A stretch of 64,000 nucleotides of DNA from Sphaerisporangium album (GCF_003323745.1 NZ_QOIL01000021.1:1-64000); one strand, 5' to 3'; numbered from the stretch's first letter, positions 38,639 through 47,535 are shown. Program-made: numbers and translations. The notes: generated by a model from the sequence alone, not told the origin.

Positions 38639-39349
38639 ATGACATCGCTCAGCGGAAAGGTGGCCTTCATCACCGGGGCGAGCGGCGGCATCGGCGCCGC
38701 GGTGGCGCACGCCCTGGCGGCGGAGGGCGTGCGGCTCGGCGTGGCGTCGCGTTCAGGGACGGAACTCGGCCTGCCGGACTGCGTGGGCACGGCCTGCGAC
38801 GTCCGGGACCTCGCCCAGGTGGAGGCGGCCGTGGCCGCCACGACCGACCGCTTCGGCGGCCTGGACATCGTCGTGGCGAACGCGGGCGTCGGCTCCTGGG
38901 GGCCGTTCGAGAGCACCCCGGTCGCGGACCTCGACGAGATGGTGGACGTCAACGTCCGCGGCCTTTTCCACACCGTCCGGGCGACGTTGCCGCACCTCAA
39001 GGCGCGCGGAGCCGGTGACGTCATCACCGTGGCCTCCGAGGCGGGCCGGCGCGGCCTCCCGGACGAGGCCGCCTATGTGGCGACCAAGTTCGCCTCCGTG
39101 GGGTTCACCCGGTCGCTCGACCACGAGTTGCGCGGCAGCGGCATCCGGTGCACCAACATCTGCCCCGGCGGCGTCGCCACCGGCTTCGGCATGGGCCGGG
39201 GCCTGCGCACGCCCGGCATGCCGGAACTGGCGGACATGATGCGCCCGGAGGACGTGGCCGAGATGGTGGTCTTCGCCCTCACCCGGCCGCGCCACTACCG
39301 GCTGCTGGAAGTCGCGTTCCGCTCGATGACCGAGCAGTCCTGGGGCTGA
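38639..39349 (+). CDS. Short-chain dehydrogenase/reductase
   Basis: A 236-residue classical SDR: TGASGGIG coenzyme motif, NAG at about residues 80-82 (VVANAGVGSWG), catalytic Ser (TVASEAGRRG), YxxxK as YVATKFA and the following NICPGGVATGF. ATG 38639 follows GGGAAGGGA. It is the last gene of the plus-strand run and probably acts on a hydroxyl or keto intermediate made by the neighbouring dehydrogenases. Confidence 0.9.
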   Translation: MTSLSGKVAFITGASGGIGAAVAHALAAEGVRLGVASRSGTELGLPDCVGTACDVRDLAQVEAAVAATTDRFGGLDIVVANAGVGSWGPFESTPVADLDEMVDVNVRGLFHTVRATLPHLKARGAGDVITVASEAGRRGLPDEAAYVATKFASVGFTRSLDHELRGSGIRCTNICPGGVATGFGMGRGLRTPGMPELADMMRPEDVAEMVVFALTRPRHYRLLEVAFRSMTEQSWG

Positions 39350-39381
39350 GCCGACGCCACACAGGGGGCGCATGACGGCGT

Positions 39382-39400
39382 TGACATCGATTACCTCGCC
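39382..39400. promoter_or_regulatory. Orphan copy of the LacI-type operator
   Basis: TGACATCGATTACCTCGCC is identical over 18 bases to the importer P1 operator, but it lies between the ends of two convergent genes (39349 and 39524) with no promoter spacing match and no gene starting nearby. It could be an auxiliary operator or a scar of a lost promoter. Confidence 0.7.
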
Positions 39401-39444
39401 GCCATGCGCCCTTTGCGTGGATGCAACCGAGCCACCGCAGGGTC

Positions 39445-39482
39445 CTTCGGCCCGTGCGCGGGATTCCGCGCACGGGCCGAAG
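39445..39482. terminator. Bidirectional terminator with 17-bp perfect stem
   Basis: 17-bp perfect stem (39445-39461 with 39466-39482) and a GATT loop between convergent SDR and subunit-3 genes; the strongest hairpin noticed in the window. Confidence 0.9.
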
Positions 39483-39523
39483 CGTCGTCCGGCCCTGCGC
39501 CGGATCAACGCCGCTGCCTCGGA

Positions 39524-39964
39524 CTACGCGGGCACCTCGCGGTAGATGGAGCCGCGCTCGACGACCGGCCCCAGGATGTCGTCGTCGAGGTAGTACTCGG
39601 CTTCCCCTTCGGCGGCCGGCATCCGGCGCGGCGCGACACCCGGGTAGCCGAGGGCGCGGCGAACCGCCGGGTTCATGAAGTAGGCGCCGCCGACGGCGAA
39701 CGCGAAACCGTCGAAGACCTCCCGGTCCTGCGACCGCAGCTTGGCCAGCACCTCGTCAGGCGCACCGTCGATGCCCAGCACGTGCGAGACCGGGCCGGTG
39801 AGGTCGGGGTTCGCGCCGAGCACGCGCTCGATCCACGGACCCGCCACGTCGGCCTCACCGGCGGACGGGAGGCCGGACCCGCCGGGGATCAGGACGTCGG
39901 CCAGCGCGGCGAGGCGGGCCCTCGACGCGTCACCCAGTTCATCCGGAAGGTTGGGCACGCTCAC
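39524..39964 (-). CDS. Second gluconate 2-dehydrogenase subunit 3-family protein (short form)
   Basis: A 146-residue homologue of the small-subunit family (RARLAALADVLIPGGSGLPSA, PGVAPRRMPAAEGEAEYYLDDDILGPVVERGSIYREVP). It is shorter than the one at 32815 and lacks a signal peptide. GTG 39964 overlaps the stop of the GMC gene by 4 bases, so the two subunits are translationally coupled and surely form one complex. Confidence 0.82.
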   Translation of the reverse strand: MSVPNLPDELGDASRARLAALADVLIPGGSGLPSAGEADVAGPWIERVLGANPDLTGPVSHVLGIDGAPDEVLAKLRSQDREVFDGFAFAVGGAYFMNPAVRRALGYPGVAPRRMPAAEGEAEYYLDDDILGPVVERGSIYREVPA

Positions 39965-41592
39965 GAGGCGACCTCCAGTTCCCGAGCGTTGGAAGCGATG
40001 TAGGTGGCGGTGCGCTTGGCCAGCGCGCAGATCGTCGCGGTCGGGTTCACCCCGGTCGAGGTGGTGAACACGCTCGCGTCGATGACGTACAGGTTCGGCA
40101 CGTCGTGGGCGCGGCCGAAGCGGTCGACCACCGAGGTGGCCGGGTCGTCGCCCATCTTGGCGGTGCCGGTGTTGTGGCCGGTCATGAAGTTGCGCCCCGC
40201 GATCCAGGTCTTCTGGGCGCCCGCGGCCTCGTGCGCCTCCAGTGTCCTGGCCAGGTGGAAGTCGATGATCTTGTTGGTGTTGTCGGAGACCCGGTAGCGG
40301 ACCTTGGCGGCCGGCAGGCCGTCGGAGTCGGTGAGGGACGGGTGCAACGCGACGAAGTTCGTCTCCTCCGGAAGGTCCTCCGGAACGACGTGCCACTGCA
40401 GCATGCGGACGAAGGACTTCATCCGGTCGGCCGAGCCTTCTCCCCAAAGCTCCTCGCCGCTGAGGCTGCTCCTGTCCGTCCACTTCTCCGCCGCTTCCAG
40501 AGGCCCGGCGATGGGCAGCAGCGACCACTTCGCGCCGCGGACGAAGCCGCGTGAGGTGTCGGTCTCGTAGAACTGCATCGAACCGATGTGCTCTCCCGCG
40601 GGCCCCAGCCAGTTCTCCAGGTCGTCGTCGTAGACGCCGACGGACACGGCGTACGGGTGGAGCATCAGGCGCTTTCCGACCAGCCCGGAGGAGTTCGCCA
40701 GGCCGTCCGGGAAGCGGTCGGAGGCGGACATGAGGAGCAACCGGGGCGTACCGATGCCGCCGGCGGCCATGAGGACCATCGACGCGGCCTGGAAGTACTC
40801 GCGGCCGTCCCGCAGGTAGACGGCCCCGTTGGCGCGGCCGCGTTCGTCCAGCGTCACCCGCGCGACCCGCGCCCGGGTGATCACCTTGGCCCCCAGCGAC
40901 TCGGCGTCCCGCCAGTGAGTGACGTCGGTGGAGGACTTGGCGCCTTCCGGGCAGCCCATCCGGCAGATGGCGTAGCGGACGCACTTGCCCTCATGGCCGC
41001 GGCTCTCCGTCGGAATGGCGTTGGTGCCGGGCCACCAGTGCCAGCCCAGCCGGTTCATGCCCTCGGCCATGAGGAGGCCGGTCCGGTGGATCGGCGCGGC
41101 CGGGAGCGGCGGTTCGAAGCCCGGCGGGTAGGCGGGGTTCCCCGCGAGGCCGGCGACGCTCATCTCGCGCTCGACCGCCTGGTAGTAGGGGAGCAGTTCG
41201 TCGTAGGCAATGGGCCAGTCATCGGCGACACCATCGAGAGTGCGCACCCGGAAGTCGGCCGGTAGCGGCCTCGCCCAGATGCCGCCGTAGAGCACGCTCG
41301 AGCCGCCCACGCCGTTGTACATCCACACCGGCAGGTCGGCGTCGGTGGTGTCCACCGGGTAGTCCTCGCGACGCCCGCGGACGTTCGGGCTCGGATGCCA
41401 GTCCTTGGACCCGAGCACCTCGTACTCGGGCTTGTTACCTGGCAATTCTCCCGGATCCACCCAGGTACCCTGCTCAAGGCAGACCACCTTGAATCCGGCC
41501 CCGGCGAGGTGCTTGGCCGCGACGCCCGCCGAGGTCCCCCCTCCCACGATCAGAACATCTGCGGGATCTTTCCTGGAACCCAACCGAACCAC
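39961..41592 (-). CDS. Second GMC-family FAD oxidoreductase, large subunit
   Basis: A 543-residue flavoprotein: VLIVGGGTSAGVAAKHLAGAGF for FAD, GVGGSSVLYGGIWARPLP, and the catalytic C-terminal NFMTGHNTGTAKMGDDP with FTTSTGVNPTATICALAKRTA. It differs from the first GMC protein by an internal cysteine cluster (CVRYAICRMGCPEGAK) and by GHNTG in place of CHQHG at the active site, so the two are not simple duplicates. No export signal is seen. Its promoter region shares the GTTG/CAAC element with the FGGY/DeoR/PfkB operon, which ties it to that pathway rather than to the LacI regulon. Confidence 0.86.
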   Translation of the reverse strand: MVRLGSRKDPADVLIVGGGTSAGVAAKHLAGAGFKVVCLEQGTWVDPGELPGNKPEYEVLGSKDWHPSPNVRGRREDYPVDTTDADLPVWMYNGVGGSSVLYGGIWARPLPADFRVRTLDGVADDWPIAYDELLPYYQAVEREMSVAGLAGNPAYPPGFEPPLPAAPIHRTGLLMAEGMNRLGWHWWPGTNAIPTESRGHEGKCVRYAICRMGCPEGAKSSTDVTHWRDAESLGAKVITRARVARVTLDERGRANGAVYLRDGREYFQAASMVLMAAGGIGTPRLLLMSASDRFPDGLANSSGLVGKRLMLHPYAVSVGVYDDDLENWLGPAGEHIGSMQFYETDTSRGFVRGAKWSLLPIAGPLEAAEKWTDRSSLSGEELWGEGSADRMKSFVRMLQWHVVPEDLPEETNFVALHPSLTDSDGLPAAKVRYRVSDNTNKIIDFHLARTLEAHEAAGAQKTWIAGRNFMTGHNTGTAKMGDDPATSVVDRFGRAHDVPNLYVIDASVFTTSTGVNPTATICALAKRTATYIASNARELEVAS

Positions 41593-41706
41593 TCCTATGC
41601 GGCCTTGCGTCCTTCACGGCGCCAAAGCCCCTGAAGGGAACCCCGGTCACAAGCGCCCGCCCGACTTGCAAGCCGATGCGAGTCCACTTGTAAACTGTTG
41701 GGAAGT

Positions 41707-41742
41707 GTTGCAACTCGTTGGAGTTCTGTCAACCCTCCCAAC
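41707..41742 (-). promoter_or_regulatory. Promoter/operator of second GMC operon, shared with FGGY operon
   Basis: The plus strand reads GTTGCAACTCGTTGG, then TGTCAA (41727-41732, TTGACA on the minus strand), then CCCAAC (41737-41742). Aligned with 24731-24767, it matches at GTTGC, TCGTTGG, TGTCAA and CCCAAC with nearly the same spacing. A further GTTGGG lies at about 41697-41702. It is probably bound by the DeoR protein encoded at 22540-23328. Confidence 0.6.
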
Positions 41743-41839
41743 TTCCACAGCAAGGTGCAGATCGGCTCATGACCGATCCGCCCGAACCAGCAGGTCCACC
41801 GGGTGCAGATCAGGGAAGTCTTCGCGCCGGAGCTGCCCG

Positions 41840-42047
41840 ATGCCGGACGTTCGCTGCCCTGGCGCCGTGCTGTTCGACCGCGACGGCACCCTCATCGAGA
41901 ACGTGCCCTACAACGCTGCTCCCCGCCGGGTACGCCCCTTCGCCGGCGCACGCGAGGCCCTGGATCTGCTGCGGGACGCCGGAATCTGCGGCGGCGCCCG
42001 AGGTCGCGGCGGACATCATCGCCGCGGCAGGACGGGCGATGGCGTGA
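41840..42047 (+). pseudogene. Remnant of a HAD-superfamily phosphatase (heptose-bisphosphatase/histidinol-phosphatase type)
   Basis: ATG 41840 opens a reading frame whose first ~47 residues are a clear HAD start: AVLFDRDGTLIENVPYNAAP (DxDGT nucleophile motif) and AREALDLLRDAGI. The frame then breaks, and a plausible C-terminal tail (APEVAADIIAAAGRAMA) appears in another frame and stops at 42047. Intact family members have about 150-190 residues, so most of the domain is deleted. Confidence 0.6.
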
Positions 42048-42065
42048 GCGTCCCGCCAGAGGATC

Positions 42066-42503
42066 TCAGGAACGGTACGCGTCGATCAGGTCGTCCCCGT
42101 GGGGATCCTTCGCGGTTCCATGGGCGCGCGGAGCGCTGATGGAGGTTTTCACGTCCCAGCTGAACCGGGTGGCGACGGCCACGGACTCCACCGGGTACCC
42201 CTCGCCGGGCCGCCAGACCGCCTGGACCACGATCGGCTTTCCTGTCATGTCGGTGGCGATCCCCCACATGACGGTGATGCCTTTGAACCGGGGGTCCAGC
42301 CGCCCGCCGAGCATGGTCCGGAACGGCTTGGACATTGCGAACAGCTTGCCGAAGGTCGTCGTGCCGCGGTAGCTCCACGTCTTCTTGACCGCACGGTCGT
42401 CGGCGTCGAAGACCGTCGATCCTTGCTTGTTGCTGGACGCGGTGGCGACCAGACCCTTGAGCGTCCCGAGGTCGAAGGCGTCGATGATCTGGTCACCGTA
42501 CAG
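42066..42503 (-). pseudogene. Unknown ORF without a usable start codon
   Basis: Minus-strand frame with protein-like composition (DQIIDAFDLGTLKGLVATAS, then TTTFGKLFAMSKPFRTMLGG, WGIATDMTGKPIVVQAVWRP, RFSWDVKTSIS) ending at 42066. No ATG, GTG or TTG exists in frame between the upstream SWIM gene stop (42572) and an internal ATG at 42335. It is either N-terminally truncated, uses CTG 42503, or is only the 89-residue product from 42335. I do not recognise the family. Confidence 0.4.
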
Positions 42504-42571
42504 TGCCGCGCCGTCAGCGAGGGTGGGCTGGCCATGGTGTTCAGGGCCGGGCCCGGCGTCCGCTGCTGTCT

Positions 42572-44092
42572 CTACGTTCCCGCTGCGCCTTCCCTCGCCT
42601 GTCGCAGCCGCAGCCGCAGGTACTCGCTGAGATCGCACCCCTCGGCGGCCTCCCGGGCGCCTTCGATGTCCCCCTCCCACAGCAGGATCTCGACCAGCAC
42701 GGCGTTGCGGTCGCGGTCGCCCGACCCGGCGAGCCGGTCGCGCAGGAGGTCCAGGGCCCGGCCGCGCCAGCGTGGCCAGTGTTCGCCGGCGGCCTCGGCG
42801 AGCGACCGGTAGCTCGCCAGGGAGGGGGTGTCGATGAACACCGGCCACAACATTTTGACGGCCTCTCTGCGCTCGTCCATCCGGAGCAGACATCGTGCGC
42901 CGAGATCGCGCAGGTCGGCGTCGCCATCGCGCTCCTCCAGGCCACGCCTGATCCACTCCACGACCTTCTTGTCCTTGCGTTCGACCACGAGCGCCCACGC
43001 GATGCGCAGGATGTCCTGCTTCGAGGGCTCGTCCGCTCCCAGCAGCGCGATGAGCGCCTTGGATCCGCCCTCGTGCGCGGCCGTCTGCTCCCGCAGGCGC
43101 ATGAGCGTCGCCAGGTCGTCCTCGGTGAACTCGTCCGGCTCCGAGCGCAGGAAACGCCAGGCGCGTTCGACGCGGTTGCGGAGGCGGTCCGCGCCCACCT
43201 CGCCGAGCGGCACGGCGTAGCCGCAGACCATGTCCGCGGGCGGCTCGCCCGTCACCAGTGCCAGGTCCACCAGGCGGTCGGCGAGCGCCACCGGGTCGGG
43301 ATGGACGTTCGCGCAGATCGTCATGTGGATCCCCCAGGCGCGGGCGAGCGCGAGGCCGACCAGGAACCCGTGTCCCTCCGCGTACGGGACGAGCAAGTCG
43401 ATCGCGTACTCGGCCAGCTCGATCGCGGCTGGGACCAACCCGTTCGTGGCTAGGACGGCCACTTCGGCCAGAGTCGCCTCGAACGCGCCGAACCACTCGG
43501 CTTTCTCCTCGAGGGGATCGGCGCGTGCCCCCTCGGCCGCCTCCGTGAGACGGCGGCGCAGATCCTCGGCCTCCGGCACGGCGCCCACCTCCAAGAAGGC
43601 CGCTCCCTCCAGCCGGGCGCGCAGCGCAGGCACCGTTCCGGCGGCGCCTATCAGCTCCTCGACCAGCCACGTGACGTCCCGGGTGGAGAGGAAAGCGCGC
43701 AGCCGCGCGTCAGAGACCTTCGGCGGGGGAATCTTCGGCGCGGGAATCTTCGGCGCGCGAACCTTCGATGCGGGAATTTTCGGCGCAGGGCTTTCGGGCG
43801 CGGGGTCGGGCATGCGTGGCCGCTCCGGTTGCGCCATCCAGGCCAGGGCCGTCGCCACGCAGTGCTTGCAGAAGAACCCCTTCTTGCCCTGCGGACAGGA
43901 GCACAGGCCGTTCATCCGGGTGTCGGTCAGTTCGAGCCGCACCTGGTACGGCTCCGGCCCCCTGCCGGTTACCGTGGCGGTCGCACCGGCCGCCGTCACC
44001 GTCAGCTCCTCGACCCGTCCCTTGGCGAAATAGGCCTTGCCATTGTTGAAGGTATAGTGTCCGGCCCACTCACGTAATCGCCCCTGGCTCAC
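42572..44092 (-). CDS. SWIM zinc-finger protein
   Basis: A 506-residue protein with an N-terminal SWIM zinc finger (CSCPQGKKGFFCKHCVATALAW, pattern CxC...CxH) at about residues 63-84. A Pro-Lys-rich linker with repeated PAPKIP units follows, then ~370 residues of helical sequence containing LREQTAAHEGGSKALIALLG and repeat-like alanine-rich helices. SWIM domains bind DNA or proteins; actinobacterial members are usually encoded with MoxR/VWA genes, which are absent here. GTG 44092 has AGGA seven bases upstream; ATG 44128 is an alternative. Confidence 0.8.
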   Translation of the reverse strand: MSQGRLREWAGHYTFNNGKAYFAKGRVEELTVTAAGATATVTGRGPEPYQVRLELTDTRMNGLCSCPQGKKGFFCKHCVATALAWMAQPERPRMPDPAPESPAPKIPASKVRAPKIPAPKIPPPKVSDARLRAFLSTRDVTWLVEELIGAAGTVPALRARLEGAAFLEVGAVPEAEDLRRRLTEAAEGARADPLEEKAEWFGAFEATLAEVAVLATNGLVPAAIELAEYAIDLLVPYAEGHGFLVGLALARAWGIHMTICANVHPDPVALADRLVDLALVTGEPPADMVCGYAVPLGEVGADRLRNRVERAWRFLRSEPDEFTEDDLATLMRLREQTAAHEGGSKALIALLGADEPSKQDILRIAWALVVERKDKKVVEWIRRGLEERDGDADLRDLGARCLLRMDERREAVKMLWPVFIDTPSLASYRSLAEAAGEHWPRWRGRALDLLRDRLAGSGDRDRNAVLVEILLWEGDIEGAREAAEGCDLSEYLRLRLRQAREGAAGT

Positions 44093-44168
44093 TAATCGTC
44101 CTGCCACGACAAGCCATATTGCCGCCATAACCTCGCGGGCGCGTACTGATCGAGAAAGGGCGGGACGG

Positions 44169-44617
44169 TCAGCTCAGGCCGGCGTCGCGGACCAGGAGCG
44201 CGATACCCATACCCAGATCTGCAAGATCCTGGGACTGTCCGACAAGAGACTTGTGCGTGTGCGATGCCCACGTTGGGGACCGATCCCGCAGCGGCGGAGG
44301 GGAATACGGCATCGAGCTGGGGATCGTACCGCTTTCTGGGTGCCATGATGTTCGGCGCGGTCGGCGATCCCCGGCAGCCGTACGGGTCCCCAGGTGCCGG
44401 CGCCCGGCGTTGCCCGCCCACATCCCGAGCAAGGGAGCTCCTCACCCGTTCGGGCCGCCAGAGGCTCCACTTCCGTCCAGAATCCCTCGTCCGCCGGCGG
44501 GTAAGGGGCCACGTCGTCGAGGTCCGGGGTGTAAGGCGAGGTGTGGTCCAGGTCCACCAACAGCCCGGGTTTCGTGCCCCGGTGGCTGTGGATGTAGCGG
44601 TGGTAGTCCCAGCCCAT
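44169..44617 (-). pseudogene. Frameshifted unknown gene
   Basis: From ATG 44617 a convincing sequence runs MGWDYHRYIHSHRG, LLVDLDHTSPYTPDLDDVAP, FWTEVEPLAARTGEELP. It loses coding character after about 95 codons, continues in a second frame as RYDPQLDAVFPSAAAGSVPN and VGIAHA, and ends in a third frame as QDLADLGMGIALLVRDAGLS with a stop at 44169. Two indels would rejoin a protein of about 147 residues. The family is not recognised. Confidence 0.42.
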
Positions 44618-44752
44618 CGTGACCTTGAATCGGCTACCCTCCCCAAGTTGGCACCTCCGTCCCCTCCCCGCGCGACATTGCTCGTACCAGTCCAGCCCGG
44701 CCTTGAGTGGCGCCTTAAGTACGCGACATGGATAGCCAGGAGATGATTCAAC

Positions 44753-45745
44753 ATGAAGTACCGCACGATTGGCAGCGATCCGATGACTCGCCGTGATGTC
44801 AGCGTGCTGAGCCTTGGCGCGATGCTGTTCGGTACCGCCACCGACGAGGCGACGTCGTTCGCCATCCTCGACCGCTTCGTCGAGGCCGGCGGGAATTTCA
44901 TCGACACCGCCAATAACTACGCCTACTGGGTCAATGGCACTCAGGGGGGTGAAAGCGAAACCCTGCTCGGCCGCTGGCGACGCAGCCGCAACGTCACCGA
45001 TGAGATCGTCATCGCCACCAAGCTCGGAGGGCGGCCCAACGCTCCGGCGACCGGCCTCAGCCACGACCTTGAGGGCTTGTCCGCCCAGGTGATCCGGGAA
45101 TCCTCGGAGCGGAGCAGGGAACGGCTCGGCGTGGACAAGCTGGACCTCCTGTACGCACACGTATACCTCGAAGGTTCCAAGGTGCCGCTGGAGGAGACCG
45201 TCGAGGCATTCGCAGGTTTGGTCCAGGAAGGCACCGTGGGTCTCCTCGGGGCGAGCAACCACTGGGCCTGGCGACTCGAGCGGGCCCGGAACCTGGCGGC
45301 CACGGCGGGGCTGCCCGGCTATGAAGTCCTGCAGTACCACCACTCCTACCTGCGTCCGCGCACCGATCTGCCGACGCTGCGCTCCAAGGACGGAAACCTC
45401 GGTGTGGTCGGCGGGAACCTGCTCAGCTATCTGAGAGCCGAGCCCGCACTCACGCTGGTCGCCTACTCGCCCTTGCTGGGCGGCGGCTACGTGCGTGAAG
45501 ACAAGCCGCTCGATGCCGCGTTCGACCACCCAGGCACACCCCAGCGTCTCGCGGCACTGCGGGAAGTGGCGAAGGAGACGGGAGCGACCGTCAACCAGGT
45601 GGTGCTCGCCTGGCTCATCGGCGGCGATATTCCGATGATCCCGCTGGTTGGAGCCTCCTCGGTCGAGCAGCTGGAGGAGAGCCTGGCTGCAGTGGACCTG
45701 GAGTTGACGGCGGAACAGCAGGCGAAGCTCGACGCCGCGTACTGA
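44753..45745 (+). CDS. Aldo/keto reductase
   Basis: A 330-residue NADP-dependent reductase with a TIM barrel. The tetrad Asp-Tyr-Lys-His is in FIDTANNYAYW, VIATKLGG and LDLLYAHVYLEG; the coenzyme-binding end reads IPLVGASSVEQLEESLAAVDLEL. In the motif after the third strand, LDLLYAHVYLEG replaces the usual hydrophobic-QIH-W pattern, as in several plant-type AKRs. ATG 44753 has AGGAGA upstream. It stands alone in a region of decayed genes; the substrate is unknown. Confidence 0.9.
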   Translation: MKYRTIGSDPMTRRDVSVLSLGAMLFGTATDEATSFAILDRFVEAGGNFIDTANNYAYWVNGTQGGESETLLGRWRRSRNVTDEIVIATKLGGRPNAPATGLSHDLEGLSAQVIRESSERSRERLGVDKLDLLYAHVYLEGSKVPLEETVEAFAGLVQEGTVGLLGASNHWAWRLERARNLAATAGLPGYEVLQYHHSYLRPRTDLPTLRSKDGNLGVVGGNLLSYLRAEPALTLVAYSPLLGGGYVREDKPLDAAFDHPGTPQRLAALREVAKETGATVNQVVLAWLIGGDIPMIPLVGASSVEQLEESLAAVDLELTAEQQAKLDAAY

Positions 45746-45947
45746 CACTCCACCACATTCGGCATCCTAAGAACGACCTCTACACGCAGATGGGCCTGTA
45801 CCTCGTCTACGACCCCATGGAGAGGGTTGTCCTAGTCGAGGCCAGGCCCAGCATGTACCAGAGTGCGTGTCCGAGGGCGGAGCCGTACCAATTGCACATT
45901 CCTTCGTCCTCACCACCAGGTTCTTGCTGGGACAGGGGTGAGCGGGC

Positions 45948-46174
45948 ATGGGAGCTCCTCGGGCAGATCAGTGGATCCGGCGTACCACGACCGCCGGCGT
46001 CGTCGTGCTCGCTGCAATCGCGGCAGTGGTCTCCTATGCCCACATGCACGAACTGGTGCTCCGCCACGGAGAGAGCCCGTGGGGGGCGGCCCTGATCCCT
46101 CTGTCCGTCGACGGCTGATCGTCGCCGCTACCATGTCGCTGCTTCTCGCCAGCCGACGCGGCGGGGATGGTTCC
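45948..46174 (+). pseudogene. Frameshifted DUF2637 membrane protein
   Basis: From ATG 45948: WIRRTTTAGVVVLAAIAAVV, SYAHMHELVLRHGESPWG, AALIPLSVDG, then a stop at about 46117-46119. One missing base at about 46115 restores LIVAATMSLLLASRRGG, the normal next segment of DUF2637 (SpdB-like) proteins found on actinobacterial plasmids and integrative elements. The rest of the gene is absent: the sequence runs into CRISPR-like repeats. Confidence 0.6.
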
Positions 46175-46294
46175 TACGACGAGGCGGAGCAGTCGCTCAG
46201 GAAAATGTGCTCCCCGCGCACGCGGGATGGTCCCAATAGGCTGGGCTGGTTTTCCTCGCGCAAACCGGGCTCCTCGCGCACGTGAGGAGCGTCC
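46146..46294 (+). CRISPR. Degenerate CRISPR relic, type I-E-like repeats
   Basis: The middle copy (46207-46234, starting GTGCTCCCCGCGCACGCGGG and ending ATGGTCCC) is one base short of the usual 29-bp actinobacterial type I-E repeat. A degenerate copy lies at 46267-46294 (GGGCTCCTCGCGCACG...) after a 32-bp spacer. A 3'-conserved half copy (GCGGGGATGGTTCC, ending 46174) lies 32 bp before the middle one. The period is 61 and 60 bp, as expected for 29 + 32. No cas gene is in the window. The half copy overlaps DUF2637 remnants, so that one may be chance. Confidence 0.6.
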
Positions 46295-46416
46295 GCGGGG
46301 CTGTTGTTCGTCGGCGTGGTCGGGAGTGGCGTGTGAGGTCTGATCGGTGTGGTGATGTGGCTGGGGGTGTGGCTTTCGGGTGGGGGTTTTATTGGGGGCG
46401 CTGATTGTACATGCAT

Positions 46417-46473
46417 CCAATGGGCGCTCATTGGCCGCTTCCCGTTTGCATTGATATCTGTCAATATCGATGC
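46417..46473. promoter_or_regulatory. Two palindromes upstream of aquaporin (probable ArsR-type operators)
   Basis: CCAATGGGCGCTCATTGG (46417-46434) is a palindrome with one mismatched pair. GCATTGATAT (46448-46457) and ATATCGATGC (46464-46473) are inverted arms around six bases, again with one mismatch. The CATTGAT/ATCRATG theme recurs at 47692, 60565 and 61971. No gene is supported between 46295 and 46771. Confidence 0.55.
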
Positions 46474-46771
46474 GGATGGCGGCAGACGGGTGACGAGTGC
46501 GGCTGGTCGGGCGGGGGATCGGTCCTCGCCTGGTGAGACGGCGGCTCGGGACGCGCGGCTGGTGCGTCCATCGCGAGCAAAGGCGCTCGCCGGTCCTGGA
46601 CGGCTGGGCGCCATGGTGATGGGTGCCGGTCACATGAATGGGAGGCCGCGTGCGCGACTCGGTAGCCTGCGGGAGACTTTTCCAATCCACGGTCGGTGAC
46701 GAACTTTCCGTGGTCGGTGACGGACTTCGGGTGGCCGAAGGTGTCGGGTCGGCGCGAATCGGGGGCCTTCG

Positions 46772-47503
46772 GTGAGCGCGGCATTGCCGCGCCGCGCGCT
46801 GGCTGAGTTTCTGGGCACGCTGCTGCTGGTGACGGTGGTGGTCGGGTCGGGGATCATGGCGCAGGAGCTCTCGCCCAATGACGTCGGACTCCAGCTCCTG
46901 GAGAACTCCACGGCGACCGTTTTCGGCTTGGGCGTGCTGATCGTCATGCTCGGCCCCATCTCGGGCGCGCACTTCAATCCTGTGGTGACGCTGGCCGACT
47001 GGTTCCTGCATCGGAAGCTGACCGGGTCCGACGTGGGCATCTACCTCGTCTCGCAGATCGCCGGCGCCATCGCCGGGGCGATCTTGGCCAACGCGATGTT
47101 CGACAAGCCCGCTGTCGGCTGGTCGACACACGATCGTTCCGCCGGGCATCTGCTGCTCGGGGAGGTGGTGGCCACGGCCGGGCTGGCGCTGGTCATTTTC
47201 CTGCTCACTCGGGCCGGGAACGCGCGTGTGGCGCCCGTCGCGGTCGCCTCCTATATCGGTGCCGCCTACTGGTTCACCTCCTCCACCAGCTTCGCGAACC
47301 CCGCCGTCACGATCGGACGCGCGTTCTCCGACACGTTCGCCGGGATCGCTCCGTCCTCCGTGCCGGGCTTCGTCGTCGCTCAACTGGTCGGCGGGGCGAT
47401 CGGGCTGGCCCTCGTCGCCGGCTTGTACGGCGGACCCTTGAGGCATGAAGCGGCGGACCGTGCGGACGCCGAACCGCGTCTCGTGGACCGCACCCTGACG
47501 TGA
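46772..47503 (+). CDS. MIP-family channel (aquaporin/AqpS-like)
   Basis: A 243-residue membrane channel with six transmembrane segments and the two half-helix motifs HFNPVVTLADWFL and FANPAVTIGRAFSDTFAGI. The second one is of the type seen in aquaporins encoded in arsenic-resistance operons, which let arsenite or methylarsenicals cross the membrane. GTG 46772 gives the natural start (ALAEFLGTLLLV). The ArsR-type palindromes upstream and the ArsR/ArsM genes downstream support a metalloid role; general water or glycerol transport is the alternative. Confidence 0.85.
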   Translation: MSAALPRRALAEFLGTLLLVTVVVGSGIMAQELSPNDVGLQLLENSTATVFGLGVLIVMLGPISGAHFNPVVTLADWFLHRKLTGSDVGIYLVSQIAGAIAGAILANAMFDKPAVGWSTHDRSAGHLLLGEVVATAGLALVIFLLTRAGNARVAPVAVASYIGAAYWFTSSTSFANPAVTIGRAFSDTFAGIAPSSVPGFVVAQLVGGAIGLALVAGLYGGPLRHEAADRADAEPRLVDRTLT

Positions 47504-47509
47504 GAACGC

Positions 47510-47535
47510 CGTGCCCGCAGAGAATCGCGGGCACG
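47510..47535 (+). terminator. Hairpin after aquaporin
   Basis: 9-bp stem (47510-47518 with 47527-47535) and an 8-nt loop just past the aquaporin stop. Confidence 0.6.

Noticed and set aside
42066-43670. A 534-codon frame that would extend the startless ORF upstream through the SWIM gene
   Set aside because: The upstream part is the shadow of the SWIM protein; only the last ~145 codons look coding.
44174-45748. 524-codon minus-strand frame covering the aldo/keto reductase region
   Set aside because: Most is antisense to the reductase; only the segment from 44617 down has coding character, and even that is frameshifted.
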